Below are positions 10,124 through 21,354 of a stretch of 64,000 nucleotides of DNA, piece by piece. The stretch covers positions 26,250,771-26,314,770 of the forward strand of contig OX328124.1 of NCBI GenBank assembly GCA_946811695.1. Reading direction: 5' to 3'. Within the stretch, counting starts at the first letter, position 1; each line of letters begins with the position of its first letter. Under the pieces are notes generated by a model. That model had not been told where the DNA came from, made no database searches, and saw nothing but the letters and a program-made list of their open reading frames with translations. Position numbers and translations under genes: made by a program. This DNA comes from Gonocerus acuteangulatus (taxonomy: Eukaryota > Arthropoda > Insecta > Hemiptera > Coreidae).

Positions 10124-10895
10124 AAAATATCCATCGATATCACTCTCAATAAAATAATTAAACTGATTTGTATCACTCCACGACACTTTACTACCTAAGT
10201 AGATCCTGGGGCCACTTTCTATTAAGCCGTCTTGGTGAAGTTGAAGGACAATTGGTGCTGGATAAGGATTGGACTGGATTAGGATGATTGATTAATTTGC
10301 TATGGGAAGATATGATAAGTTTAGATCATCAATAAATACCGAAGTGATTTTCTAGAATCATTCTAAACATTTTTGTTTTCCAATAAGGCTTATTAAATAT
10401 TTCGTTAATAATGTTTTAACTTTGTAAACAAATTGTTTGTTTTTTTTTGTTAAACGTCGCTTGTTCTGGTTTTGCTTACCGTTTTGTTTTGTTTCCACTG
10501 ATACATGTGTATCTTTTCCTGATGGAAAAAAAAAAATCATATCTGCTTTGTAGGGAAGAAGTGAGAGACCTAAGAGAGAGAAAACGAGATAAAATGTTAA
10601 TATCTCAGCTGGTTAAGGAGGGATGAGAGAAGGAAGGACCTCACGGTCGAGAGGAGCACAAAGGCTCGTTTGCCGGTCGGAAGAGCAGCGAAGGACACTA
10701 ACGAATCATAACCACCACCATTGAGGGCCTGGCTAAATATAAACCCATAACCCGGGAGCTCCTTAGCTCATCTACTCGAGGGAAGTGGGCTCGAGTATGT
10801 GGAGAGAGCTATCTGCTTTATTAGGCAGTACTTGTAATAGGAATGACGCTATGCACTGCAGGACGGATTCAGAGCATGGGTGAGTCACACACTGC
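10124..10895. other. No gene recognised
   Basis: Mixed-composition DNA, GC-richer at about 10610-10880 (CCCGGGAGCTCC, CTCGAG repeated). I see no ORF with recognisable domains and no tRNA. It could hold a non-coding exon or a fragment of an unknown element. Confidence 0.4.
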
Positions 10896-11478
10896 AAAAG
10901 TCCGACTTAGCGTCAACTTAGCGAGGTTCCGTTCATTTCTCTAGTGCTATAGGAATAGTAGCAGTTATTCGTGGGGTTTGATCGTTCGTGAAAAATATTA
11001 AATAAAATCTCAAAGATAAAATATATTTAAGGTAGGGTAGGTAGGGTATTTAGTAAGCTTTTGAATGGCCACTTTTCACTTACCACGATTTCCCAACCGT
11101 TATCAAGATTTTTTAGAAAATATACGAAAATCCTAAAACTTCATGCCTGTTAATGAAATATTTTATTTCTAGTACTTCCTTAACTCCAAACGGAACCTTT
11201 CGTAGATTAGACGAATAACAAACGTCTGGAACGAGTTCCAACTGAATTAATCGTTTCTGAACCCCCACACTGAAAATTAGTTTGTAAAAGTAGGCGTTTC
11301 AATGTATCCCGATAACGATTACAGATATGGCTTTAAAAATGGTTTCGTTCGTTTTTTAAACTTTAAGTAACCTATAAAACGAGTACCTACAAGCATATGA
11401 ACTCGAAAACGTAAGCGTTACGATGTTTTCGCACGAATTTCGCTCCAAAAAGCATGGACGGATTCTGCTGGTTAAATC
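10896..11478 (+). mobile_element. Family F1 dispersed repeat, partial copy a
   Basis: It starts with AAAAGTCCGACT and contains the left subterminal TTAGCGAGGTTCCG. It then has the F1 body (TTTAGTAAGCTTTTGAATGG, then ACGTAAGCGTTACGAT) and stops after GGATTCTGCTGGTTAA. The body matches the repeats at 35585, 36670, 37018, 43400 and 50930. It has no ORF. Confidence 0.65.
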
Positions 11479-12453
11479 CCTTTTGCTTTATACAAAAGTT
11501 TAAATTATTTTTATTTTATAGATCATTTTATTACATAAAATTCATAGAATCATAAATTTTTAGAAACCTTTTTAACTATGTGTATCGTGTATCTGGACGA
11601 AATACATTTAAATAGTGTATCTATAGACACATTAACACAAAAGCGCTGCGAATTCTTTTTGCATGAAGCTTTAACGTGTGTTGGTTGTTAATGAATTCGA
11701 ATTTTTGAATAATATAGCTTATTTTTTTACTTAAACATTTTATATTAAGATCCTGTGCAATATCCACCTTTTTTGTATCAACTTTTTTTTAATGAAAAAT
11801 ATGATTTTTTTTTTCGTTAATTCTCTAAAGTATGTTTAGATAACATCAAAATTATTTTCAATGAAGACAATTCCTATTTTTATTTTTATTAAATTATGAT
11901 TCTTTTTTATGTTTTAGGACCTAGAGCGCTTCATAAGTTCCTCCGTTTTCTTGGTAAGATAAAATTAATATTATATTATGTAAAACGAAATTCCTCTTCA
12001 ACGATTTAATTTAAACCCTCTTGTTCTAAAATTAGTAGTTATTTACTAGAAAATTATGTCGTCAAATATAGGGAGTCATCTAGTGAGGATGCATCTAAAA
12101 AATAATTAAAAGAACAGTTGTCTATAAGAAACACAGTTATTAAGTACAGTAATGAAACCATAGCGAAACTTAGAAATGAAGTATGAAAACTACGTTATCT
12201 TAGTGTGTTTCCCTAACTTTCTTATTCAAAGTGTAATTTGTAAAGTTAGCGATAAATATAATTAATATATTGCGAATAATATAAACTCCTACTCCAATGA
12301 ACCCTCGAAGAAAGTGAGATTTTAGGCACCATCAAGCACAGAGAACTTTAAATGGCAAAAATTACTCACTTGGTTTCTTTGAATTTCGCTCGGAAGGATT
12401 TATTACAAAAAAAGAAAAAAGGAGAAAGTACAATGTGTCATGTTACGTATCTT
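11479..12453. other. AT-rich sequence without recognised gene
   Basis: Poly(T)-rich, no ORF of note, no repeat matching other parts of the window apart from simple runs. Confidence 0.4.
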
Positions 12454-12628
12454 AAGTTTTTTTTTGTTTTTTTTTTACGGCGCATCAAAAAATCATGGCT
12501 ATTAGCGCCGACATCCTGGGTGCAGCCAGGAATTTTCTCAGTGAGCCCTGAGATGAGAAAATTTCTGGCGCCGGTGGGGATCGAACCCACCATCTCCCGC
12601 TTATGCATCTAGACCACAGGAGACCCCC
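12454..12628 (-). mobile_element. tRNA-derived SINE, family 1, copy 1
   Basis: Read on the minus strand it has a tRNA-like head with A box GTGGTCTAGATGC and B box GGTTCGATCCC. The body is CAGAAATTTTCTCATCTC ... TGAGAAAATTCC, which can fold, followed by TTGATGCGCCGT and an A-rich tail. The flanking duplication is ACGTATCTT at 12445-12453 and 12629-12637. It is transcribed by RNA polymerase III and mobilised by a LINE by analogy with other SINEs. Confidence 0.85.
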
Positions 12629-12772
12629 ACGTATCTTGTTTTAATCAATTTTAGTGCTTAAAAGTATATAACGACAAAAAGCCATAAAAATCCGAAAAAT
12701 CTGGAATAACTTTCATTACCCAGGCCAAAAATTAGTTAGGAAAACTAGTTTCATATACGTTTCGCAAGGACA

Positions 12773-12777
<5 letters not shown>

Positions 12778-12832
<55 letters not shown>

Positions 12833-12900
12833 TATATATATATATATATATGTATCTGTATATATATATATTTATATATATATACATATACATATATATA

Positions 12901-12963
<63 letters not shown>

Positions 12964-13105
12964 AGTATTTTTAAGATATGAAAGATAATTGCACTTATAC
13001 AATTTATAGAAGGTAATTAGACGTGCAACGTGGGATAATTAATTGAAGTAAATTGGCATCATAACATAATTTGAATATTGGCTTAGATAACGTTTTCTAC
13101 TATAG

Positions 13106-13182
<77 letters not shown>
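12778..13182. repeat. (TA)n microsatellites
   Basis: TA tracts at 12778-12960 (with TACACACA and TATG interruptions) and 13110-13182. The ORFs made of YIYI repeats here are not genes. Confidence 0.9.
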
Positions 13183-13183
<1 letters not shown>

Positions 13184-13200
13184 CTTATATTGAGGGAACA

Positions 13201-14090
13201 TTTTTTTTTTTTTTTTCGTAATCCTGTATATTATTCTGTAGTACAAATGTTTCACATAGAAAGAAAATATCAAATGAAGTGACGAATTTAATAAAGTCCA
13301 AGTTATATATTTTATTCTTAACATTATAGGAAAGTATAGTAAACTGAGTTTCCGACCTCTGACCTAGCTATGGACGAGCTGCTGACTCTGACGATGATCT
13401 GCTTCTGAAAGCGAACTGCTTCAGCTTAGCCGCGGGCCCCTTCACTCCTTCCTCTTCTTCTCTCTTCCTCTTCGAAGCTTCTTCCATATCCTCTAGTTCC
13501 TTCTCCGTAAATCGTCTCCCATCCATCTCCAGGAGTCCACTTCGGTAAGTCACTATCTTTCCTTCATTTCGATATTTCATTATATAAGGGTGCATTTTCT
13601 GAAAACTATACCTTTCCTTTTTCGATCGATCTGGGAATACATTAAAACCTAGACTTCGAACTTTGTCTCTAGATCGCAAAATATCTTGTTTCTTGAGGTT
13701 GGAGTAAAGTTTGAGGAGTATAGGCCTTCTGCCTCTGATCTTTCCTATTCTAAATATATTGTCTATATTGACGTCTTCTAATGTCACATCACTATTATTC
13801 AATAAATCTTTGGTTATTAAAGCTACATTTTCTTCTTGCTGTTCTGGCACTCCGGTGATAACGACATTATTAAGGCGCTCTTGGCGTGACAAATAGGCTA
13901 TCTCATCTTCTTGAGCATTCATTTTATTCTCTATTACCTCGACTCTTTTTTTCATTTCTATGAATTCTTGGAGAAAACTTTCCAGGGAGTTTACTATTTT
14001 TGCTACCTTAGTATTTACAGATGTTATTTCATTCCTGTTGCAGAGAACGTCCTTCCTAAGCTCTTCCAAAAGAGATTTTACTTCATCCAT
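13201..14090 (-). mobile_element. ORF1-only retrotransposon unit with its own poly(A)
   Basis: On the minus strand an intact ORF1 (stop at 13368-13370) is followed by AATAAA about 50 nt downstream (complement at about 13310-13318) and then a 16-nt poly(A), seen as T at 13201-13216. That is the 3' end of a retroposed transcript. The unit resembles the ORF1-only 'half-L1' class. It may instead be the inverted 5' part of element B. Its 5' limit, somewhere in 14091-14480, is not defined. Confidence 0.55.
13368..14090 (-). CDS. L1-type ORF1 protein with coiled coil and RRM (240 aa)
   Basis: This is an RNA-binding protein of the L1-ORF1p type, which trimerises and coats element RNA. Residues 1-72 are heptad-rich (VKSLLEELRKDV, then VEVIENKMNAQEDEI) and predicted coiled coil. 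Residues 74-150 form the RRM-like core, with NNVVITGVP as the first strand and IFRIGK plus RPILLKLYS further on. A C-terminal domain (about 155-200) and a basic, serine-rich tail (KRKR near 207-210, RSRSSS near 229-234) follow. The frame is fully open, whereas the neighbouring ORF2 on the other strand has three stops and an insertion. That suggests a different age, or retention by selection. The start is the only good ATG (14088-14090). Confidence 0.85.
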   Translation of the reverse strand: MDEVKSLLEELRKDVLCNRNEITSVNTKVAKIVNSLESFLQEFIEMKKRVEVIENKMNAQEDEIAYLSRQERLNNVVITGVPEQQEENVALITKDLLNNSDVTLEDVNIDNIFRIGKIRGRRPILLKLYSNLKKQDILRSRDKVRSLGFNVFPDRSKKERYSFQKMHPYIMKYRNEGKIVTYRSGLLEMDGRRFTEKELEDMEEASKRKREEEEGVKGPAAKLKQFAFRSRSSSESAARP

Positions 14091-14480
14091 TTTTAACAGA
14101 ATTAAATAATTTTATTTGAAAAAAATGATTTTCAGCAATAGCGTAAATAATTGCCCGTTATAGATGAATGACCCTAGTATAGATAGGAGATAGAGCTGGA
14201 TCCCTTATCTCGCTTCAGAAATCCCTAGAGTATTAAAGTCTCATAGCTAGGAAGACTCACTATGCTCTGCTTCAACACGCTCGTCTTCAGCTTGTCTTTA
14301 TCCTCCTTTGTATTAGTGGGATTCCCAGGTATTCAACTATTAATCCTTTATTTGATGACACAGATAGCAAGGTCTATCACTAGTAAACACCTCTGCCAAT
14401 TTACTACGCAAAAATCTGTCAATTAACCACTGAATTTACTGAACGATACAGAGCCGATGTGCAATCTACCACGGTCGGAA
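14091..14480. other. Junction between the minus-strand ORF1 and plus-strand ORF2 units
   Basis: It probably contains the ORF1 5' leader (minus strand) and, somewhere inside, the 5' break of element B. No ORF with a domain is visible. GC content rises from about 14200, as in the ORF2 unit. Confidence 0.4.
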
Positions 14481-14519
14481 CCGAACTTCCCCAGCAACGA
14501 GAACACACATCGAAGGAAG

Positions 14520-17500
14520 ACCTAGTGGAGGCTGCGTTATTGGATACAAATCCATATGGAATAGAGAAATTAAACTAGTGCAAATCCTATCAGCTCGACT
14601 ATTAAAGCTAGCTATGTACAATAATACAATTGTTTATCCAATATAATTAAATTACAATAACTGGGATGAGAGCTACAATGAACTAAGTCTAGTCTTGAAT
14701 GAATTAAACTCTAAACCTCTAGTGTTGATCGGTGATTTAAATGGAAGAATCCGTGATGCCCAGCATCTGTCGGAGGAGGTGTAGACCTTCCCTAACGTAA
14801 CCATCACAAGACAATCAAAGGATACCAAGCTAAATCCAAGAGGAAAACGCCTGCTCGATTTATTTGATGATCATAATCTGGTAATTATGAACGGGAGATC
14901 CAAGTGTGATAGGAAAGGTGAGTTTACCTTCATCAACAAGAACGGCAATTCAGTTATAGACTTGGCTTGTGTGAGTAGTGACATCTTGAATCTCATTGCT
15001 GATTTCAAGGTAGTCCCATTTCCTACGTCTGATCATATGCCTATAGTGATTAGTCTCGCTAGATGTACGGATCCCAGTGTAAAGCTTTTGTCGTTACTTC
15101 CCAAGTTGCCCTGGAGAGAAGAGGACAAAACTGAATATCAAGAACGACTAGCTATTTCAGTTAAAGAAACAAGCTTTACTGGAGATCCTGATGAAGACAA
15201 TGAAACTATTTTGTGCTGTATCAGGTCTGCATGTAAGCATTCAGGCCTAGGAAGAAAATGGTTTACTCCCAAAAATCCCTGGTTTGATCTTGAATGTGCA
15301 AAATCGCGGCGAAAAGTATTTCAGTTGTTGCGCTTATTCAGGAAAAACGATTTAGATTTCATCAGAAGAGAGTATATAAATGCTAAAAAAATGTATAATG
15401 GCCTTATCTTAAGCAAAAAAAGAAATTTTTATGTAGAAGTTATAAAAAACTTGAAGAATGCAAAAGATGCAAGAGTCTTCTGGAATTTGATACTTAGTCT
15501 TAAATGTAGAAATTTTAAAATAAGTGGACATATCTCAATAACAGAATTAGTAATCTCTTTCAGGAAACAATTTAATTTAGAAATTATCATTGAACCATTG
15601 CAGTATCCTGAACCTTATATAGAAAATTACACCTTAGACAAAGATTTTACCATATCAGATCTACACTTTGTTTTAAGTAAAGCAAAAAATAACAAAGCGC
15701 CAGGACTAGATAGAATCCCTTATGAACACATTAAATATGCACCTGCTGAATTCCTTGAGAAACTTTTAGGCATTTTCAACTCAATATTTCAGTCTGGAAA
15801 ACCACCAAAGTCCTTCAAGGAGTCAATAATATTTCCAATGTTAAAAAAAGGGGACGTCACAAATCCAAATAACTACAGAGGAATATCCTTCTTAAATGCG
15901 ACCACAAAGATTTTTACAGGATTGTTGCTAAATAGGTTAACAGAATGGGTTGAAGAGAAAAACATCATGAATGAATTCCAAGCTGGTTTTAGAAAGGGCT
16001 ACGGGACGGTTGATTAGGTTTTCAATCTCTGTAATATAGCAGAAATATCCGAAAATGTTAAGAAAAAACTCTACTGTGCCTTTATTGACTTCTCTGCAGC
16101 ATTTGATAGAGTGGATAGACGAGCCCTCTGGTATAAGTTGTACTTCTATGGAATATCTACCAAATTTGTGACAATTTTAAGAAATCTGTATGCGGCAACC
16201 TTTGCATGTGTGTGGTGTGATGGGTCTACATCAGAGTTCTTCGCAACTGATGTCGGTGTTAGACAGGGCTGCTTATTGAGCCCCCTTCTGTTTTCTCTCT
16301 TTATCAACGATATTGAAGAGGAACTGGGGAATGGATGCACCATCAATGGAAGAAACATCAGGCTTCTTGCTTATGCTGATGACGTCGCACTTCTCACGAC
16401 CGACCCTAAGGCCCTACAAGAAATGATTAGAAACTTGGGGAACTATTGCAATAGGTGGAACCAAAAAATAAATCTTGACAAAACAAAAATCATGATTTTT
16501 GGAAATGGGAGACGCAAACAGGGAATTGAGGAGTGGAGAAGCCAAGGCGGCGAAGTTATTGACATTGTCAACAATTTATTACTAAACGAACAAATAAACT
16601 TCCCAACATCAGACCTTAGGAAAATTTTCATATCCCAACAAAAGACACCATCCCTCGGACCCACCACCTGACAGACCCGTCATCCTTTACTCTGACACCT
16701 TCAGACCGACTACCCCTTCACACACATGACATCAAATAACCCGACATAATCCTTCCCCATACACTGTCTCCTAACAGAAAGTTCAGTGGTCTCTGGTTCA
16801 ACAACCTTGATTCTTGTGATCTCCAATATCCAACGTCAATATATATACTCTGCTCACCCGGAATAGTCTCATTACCTCACACCTGTTCGGAGAGGCTGTT
16901 AGCAGTACTACCGGTGGAGTAATAGGTAACATTATTTGTCATAGCTTTAGTAATAAGAATACTTATAAATATTTCTGTAATTAATATTTGTCATAGCTTT
17001 AGTAATAAGAATACTTATAAATATTTCTGTAATTAATATATGCGTGTTTTTGTGAAAATTGTAGATGCACTGACGATGAGAACCATGTTCTCGAAAAGCT
17101 TTTGCTAATAAATACTTTGAAAAACAGTGGAGAGACATTATTTTTCTACCTTCTACGAGATTGTCAACAAGTTTAAGTATCTGGGGATTTGGCTTACACC
17201 AAAAGTAAGTTTCGAAGTAAACGCAGTGGAAAAATTAAAAGCTGCAAAAGTAGCTATTAATATGTCATGGAAGGGTATATTCGACAGGCGGGATATAGAC
17301 TTCCAAGAAAAACTAAAAGTCTTCATGGCAACTGAAAAAGCCGTTGTGTTGTACTGTGGGCAGGTCTGGGGATTCAGAAAATCTGAAACGGTAGAGAAGC
17401 TGTTGCGATTTTTCCTTAGAAAAGCATTAGCCCTACCAAAAAGCACTCCAAATTATGCTCTTATCCTAGAAACTGGTTGTAGTTCAATGTTTTCTACTTC

Positions 17501-18041
17501 GCTTTGCATGCATTTGAACTGTATCAGCAAAGTATTAGCTATGCCAGAGAATAGATTACTAAAATTTTTGGCGAATGAAATATTAAATAAAAACATATTC
17601 TGGTGCAAGGAACTTAAAGATCTCGCAAGGAAGCACAACCTGGAATGGTCAGGCTATGTAAGCAGTAATGACTTGATGACTAATCAGAAGAATCTTACAG
17701 AAGCATTAAACAGGAGCTACTACAATAACCTCATACAACAAGCTAACAAGGCTAGATGGCATGTTCTATATGCGAAGCTCGTCCATCCTGGCTCGTATCT
17801 ATTTGATGAGAAGCTCTCAATCAAGGAGAAGATCATCATAAGTAGAACAAGATGTGAAGAAATCAGCCTGAATTTCAAACCATGGAGAGAAAGAAGACAA
17901 AACGAATGCTCGCTGTGTAATATGAAGGCTAGGGAAGATGTATTCCATTTCATTGGGAATTGTCCGGTCCTGATAGAGTTCAGATTAATCTACTTTCATC
18001 GAAGGACTCTTAATCATCAACAAGTGTTCAATAAATGGTGA
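14520..18041 (+). pseudogene. Element B ORF2: endonuclease-reverse transcriptase, broken
   Basis: All pieces share one frame up to 16574, then resume at 17160. The endonuclease part has RPSGG before 14540, IGDLNGRIRD near 14730 and the C-terminal SDHMPIVISL near 15030-15060. The reverse transcriptase has KAPGLDRIPYE, NNYRGISFLNATTK, FIDFSAAFDRVD, GVRQGCLLSPLLF and the catalytic YADD near 16375. The C-terminal part has NKFKYLGIW and a CX2C...HX4C finger (CSLCN, then HFIGNC) near 17910-17960. In-frame stops are TAA 14644, TAG 14782 and TAG 16015, the last probably CAG to TAG. An inserted element lies between IVN and KFKYLGI. It is not functional. Confidence 0.88.
16575..17159. mobile_element. 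585-bp nested insertion with 11-bp duplication
   Basis: ATTGTCAACAA occurs at 16564-16574 and 17160-17170 on both sides. Removing the insert and one repeat (596 bp) restores the ORF2 frame exactly. The insert contains a 51-bp tandem duplication (TGTCATAGCTTTAGTAATAA and flanks, at about 16937-17038). Near its right end it has GCACTGACGATGAGAACC ... AATAAATACTTTG. I do not recognise the family. Confidence 0.75.
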
Positions 18042-18367
18042 AAACTATAGGGATTTAGTAAGTTATATAAAATGTGCTGGACGCTATAGACAATTTTTAA
18101 TTACTCAGTTTAACTTCTAAATACTAAATCAGTGTATTTTTACATTTACAAAGTGAAATATTTTTAATTATATAGATTCATTTATTTATGTTTCTGTTAG
18201 ATTGCTGATTTTTGCGTTTGATTCAGAGTATGCGCCAAGTTATTGTTTATTATTCCATACAAATTGATTTTGTGTAAATATATATAATTTTTTATTTTTT
18301 GTAAATATGAATAGTTGTTAGTTTTGTTTCTTGTAGATGTATGTCTGTGTGCATATGTGTATGTATG

Positions 18368-18414
<47 letters not shown>

Positions 18415-18677
18415 GTGTACGAGTGTGTGTGTGTGTGTGTATGTGTGTATAATTAGATTACCATTGTAAAAAAGGAACGAAGAATACATAAAATTGTTAT
18501 AAAAAAGTTGGATATAAATTATATATGATTTACTTATTCTGCTCTATATTATTGTAACAAAATGTAAATAGTAACCGAACTTGGGCTGACGGTGTTATCA
18601 CCATGCCCTAAAAAATGTTGTTCCTGTCATGTACAATATGGATAAAATAAACATTATTATTATTTATTATTATTATA

Positions 18678-18709
<32 letters not shown>

Positions 18710-18787
18710 CTATATATATATATATGTAGTATAAAATGATATATATATATATATATATATATGTAGTATAAAATGATATATATATAC
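18678..18787. repeat. (TA)n microsatellite with a repeated spacer
   Basis: Three TA tracts are separated by the 17-nt spacer TGTAGTATAAAATGATA, repeated twice. Confidence 0.85.
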
Positions 18788-19974
18788 ATACATAATTTTC
18801 AAACCACGAACATATTTATGAATTCACTAACAAGTTGTTACATAAAATTAAAATATCTTATTTATTATGTTTGAATAAAAATTCCATAGAGCATTCTGGG
18901 TGACGTTTTGTGTCCGAAATATTCCGCTTTGTTATTTAAGCCCTGATTAATTAACAATATGAAAATAATGTTATTTACGAATTGAAGTAATGAATTCTAC
19001 CTGATTTAATTATTGTTATATAATTATTGTGTTGTTGATTTATTCAGAATCAACGTTTATTTCTGCAATGGTAAATATTTTCGCTTTTATTATTTTTGCA
19101 TCTGTATCTCTCTGTTTCAATTTTCTCTGGTAATTTCTGCTTCAATAATTAGGTAGAAATATTTATTAACATTTTGGAGCAGACTTATTTTCTGATTTGC
19201 AAATTAGGTTATTTCAAAATTGCGGATGGTAGAAATTAGGAAAATAAGAATGGGTATTTATGGTTTTGAAATTCAAGAAGTATTATCTTATTAAAAAATA
19301 AATTAAAAGTTAACACAAGCTATACATGTGGATGGATTAATATTGTATTTGACAATAAGTTTTTATTTAGTTTTATTTCTCTTAATCTGATGTCATTATT
19401 GTGGTTTCGAATTGTAAATGGAATTTGTTGTAACACATACACTGATAAGCCACTGACGGCGGACATATTTAGACATGGAGGAAAATGGAGTTTAACAACA
19501 AAAGTAATAAATAAATCATAGGTAGCCATTGTAATAAATGAATAAAAAAAAAAATACCTTAGAAACATTTATTTATGTAACAAAATTTAATTTGCAAAAC
19601 TTTTATCTATGTAAGGTCTAATACTACTTTGTAGATTTTTTTTCACCATTCCTTTTTTTTATAAGCTTCATTAACTAATGAAAAATCATATGCAAGAGCG
19701 TTTATGAGGCGGAAGATTTTTTAAACGTGTCTTTCAAAATTAAGATCCTTTTTATTAATATTTATTACAATAAATCATGAGAAAAATAAAATTAAAATGA
19801 AAAAAAAATGAACATTTCAATACATTAAACATTGAAGTCGTTTTTCTGAAAACTATGTTTTTTAACTCATTGGTTGGGGGTTATGTCTAAAAAAATATAA
19901 CGGCTGTTACGAGTAAACCCTCATTCTGGGCCGATTTAGTTTTTTTAAGAACAATTTTTTTCTTTTGTTGAACA
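18788..19974. other. AT-rich sequence without recognised gene
   Basis: No convincing ORF, no match to other repeats of the window. The 82-aa ORF on the minus strand at 19320-19568 has no domain and is probably spurious. Confidence 0.4.
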
Positions 19975-19979
19975 CGACG

Positions 19980-21297
19980 CACAGTGGTATTTTATTATTA
20001 CTTATTTATTACTAGCTGGACAAAATACGAAAAATTCACGAAAATAAATCTTTAATAGGACCTTGCAGTATTTTCCTAGATAGTATATAGATTACAAAAC
20101 AAGAATAAGTCAGCTCAAATACGTCAACATTTAGGGATTACGGATTGTTTATATTAGGGTATGTCAGGGTGCAAAATTTATTACTCCATCTTTGAATGAA
20201 TACTACAGTTACAAAAATGATTTGCCAGTACTACAAATTTAATTCATGCTTCAGAAAGGTAAGTATGATCGTCTTTCATTATTTATCATAATAAATTACC
20301 ATTAATGTTTGCTTTACGCGATGCGATTTGTAATACCCTTATTGGTAAGTTATTATGGTACAGAACTTTTGCTGTCCGGCCTCGTCCGGCCTAGTTTTAA
20401 TTTTTCCTTATTTGTCAATTAATTATTGACTTGGATAAGCAAGAATTAGCTGCCAGAATCTGCCTATTTAATAATGATAACTGATTTTCTGAAAAAAAAT
20501 GCTCACATCGAAAAGGGAACTTTTTGAAGTTCGAATCTTACAATATCCAAAAAAAAAAAAAAAAAAAAAAAAAAATCCAGGAAGGTATAAAAAATGTACA
20601 CCAACAATTTCATTAACCAGAAGAGAAGGAAAAAAAATGGAGATATTCTTAAGATATTTACGTGATAAGTGGCAAACAGCTAACCGAGCAAAAAGTGTTA
20701 TTGAAAAAGGTTTTGGTGAATAGGTTGATACAAGTTTGGATTACGATACACAATCAGATGTAGAAGAAGATTTAAGTATATCTATAGCCAGTAGTGAGGG
20801 CTATCGATTGTTGAAGATGTATCCGATACGTATATTTCTAGTATGAGTGCAGAAATTTGACGACATAAGAATGAGTTTAATTCCTTCCCAGGTGAAATAA
20901 TTACTTTGAATGAAACGTTACTTGACCAAGAATGATTTATTAGTTTTGATAACTTAATTTTGATTGTATTTTTTGTTGTATTCTTGTGTTTTCAATTATT
21001 ATTTTCGATGTATTATTTTTCAATTATTATTATTATTATTTTTAATACCTAGTATTGAAGCATTTTGCTGTTGTTGCCTTTAAAAAAATTATTAAAAAAA
21101 AATTAAAAAGTTTAATTTTGGTTAACACTTAAAACGTAATAAAAAAAGGCTTTTCTGCTGAAAAAGATAGAAAACAACGGTAAGACTACATTTCCGACCC
21201 CTAACATGGGGTATATGCGTAATCAGCAAGGCATTTCCAATAAGAATCCGTGATAAAATAATTTTGTCGAGCTAGATCAGTTAAAAATACCACTGTG
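19980..21297. mobile_element. Transib-like DNA transposon remnant
   Basis: The termini are inverted repeats starting CACAGTGGTATTTT. Similarity continues inward to CTAGCT.GACAAAAT, about 70 bp in total. Each side is flanked by the 5-bp duplication CGACG (19975-19979 and 21298-21302). A 5-bp GC-rich CGNCG duplication with a CACWRTG-type heptamer is diagnostic of the Transib superfamily, relatives of RAG1. Interior coding is decayed. Confidence 0.7.
20499..20723 (+). pseudogene. Possible transposase remnant inside the Transib-like element
   Basis: A 74-aa ORF has an A-run-derived lysine stretch, then SLTRREGKKMEIFLRYLRD and KWQTANRAK. Immediately after its stop, a readable acidic stretch (DTQSDVEEDLSIS) follows in a nearby register. 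The basic tryptophan-containing segment could be the N-terminal part of a transposase. No catalytic residues are visible. Assignment rests mainly on position between the two termini. Confidence 0.3.
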
Positions 21298-21354
21298 CGA
21301 CGTAGACCAAGATTTAACGCAATAAATAAAAAAAAAATGACTATTTTGGGCACA

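Larger units (their letters stand above)
14481..18677 (+). mobile_element. Element B: 5'-truncated non-LTR retrotransposon
   Basis: It holds an endonuclease-reverse transcriptase ORF2 remnant, a 3' UTR, AATAAA near 18644 and an (ATT)n-type tail to about 18677 in place of a poly(A). It is interrupted by a separate insertion at 16575-17159 and contains (TA)n and (TG)n tracts at 18374-18450. ORF style (GVRQGCLLSPLLF, AYADD) and absence of RNase H fit the L1/Tx1/RTE side of the LINE tree. The clade is not resolved. Confidence 0.8.

Noticed and set aside
12545..12628. tRNA gene
   Set aside because: The tRNA-like A and B boxes belong to a SINE with body, tail and target duplication; the acceptor stem does not close.
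12751..13324. YIYI-rich ORFs
   Set aside because: Translations of (TA)n microsatellites.
13201..18677. A single twin-primed insertion combining the minus-strand ORF1 and plus-strand ORF2
   Set aside because: Possible, but the poly(A) after ORF1 and the different decay of the two halves favour separate units; kept only as an alternative.
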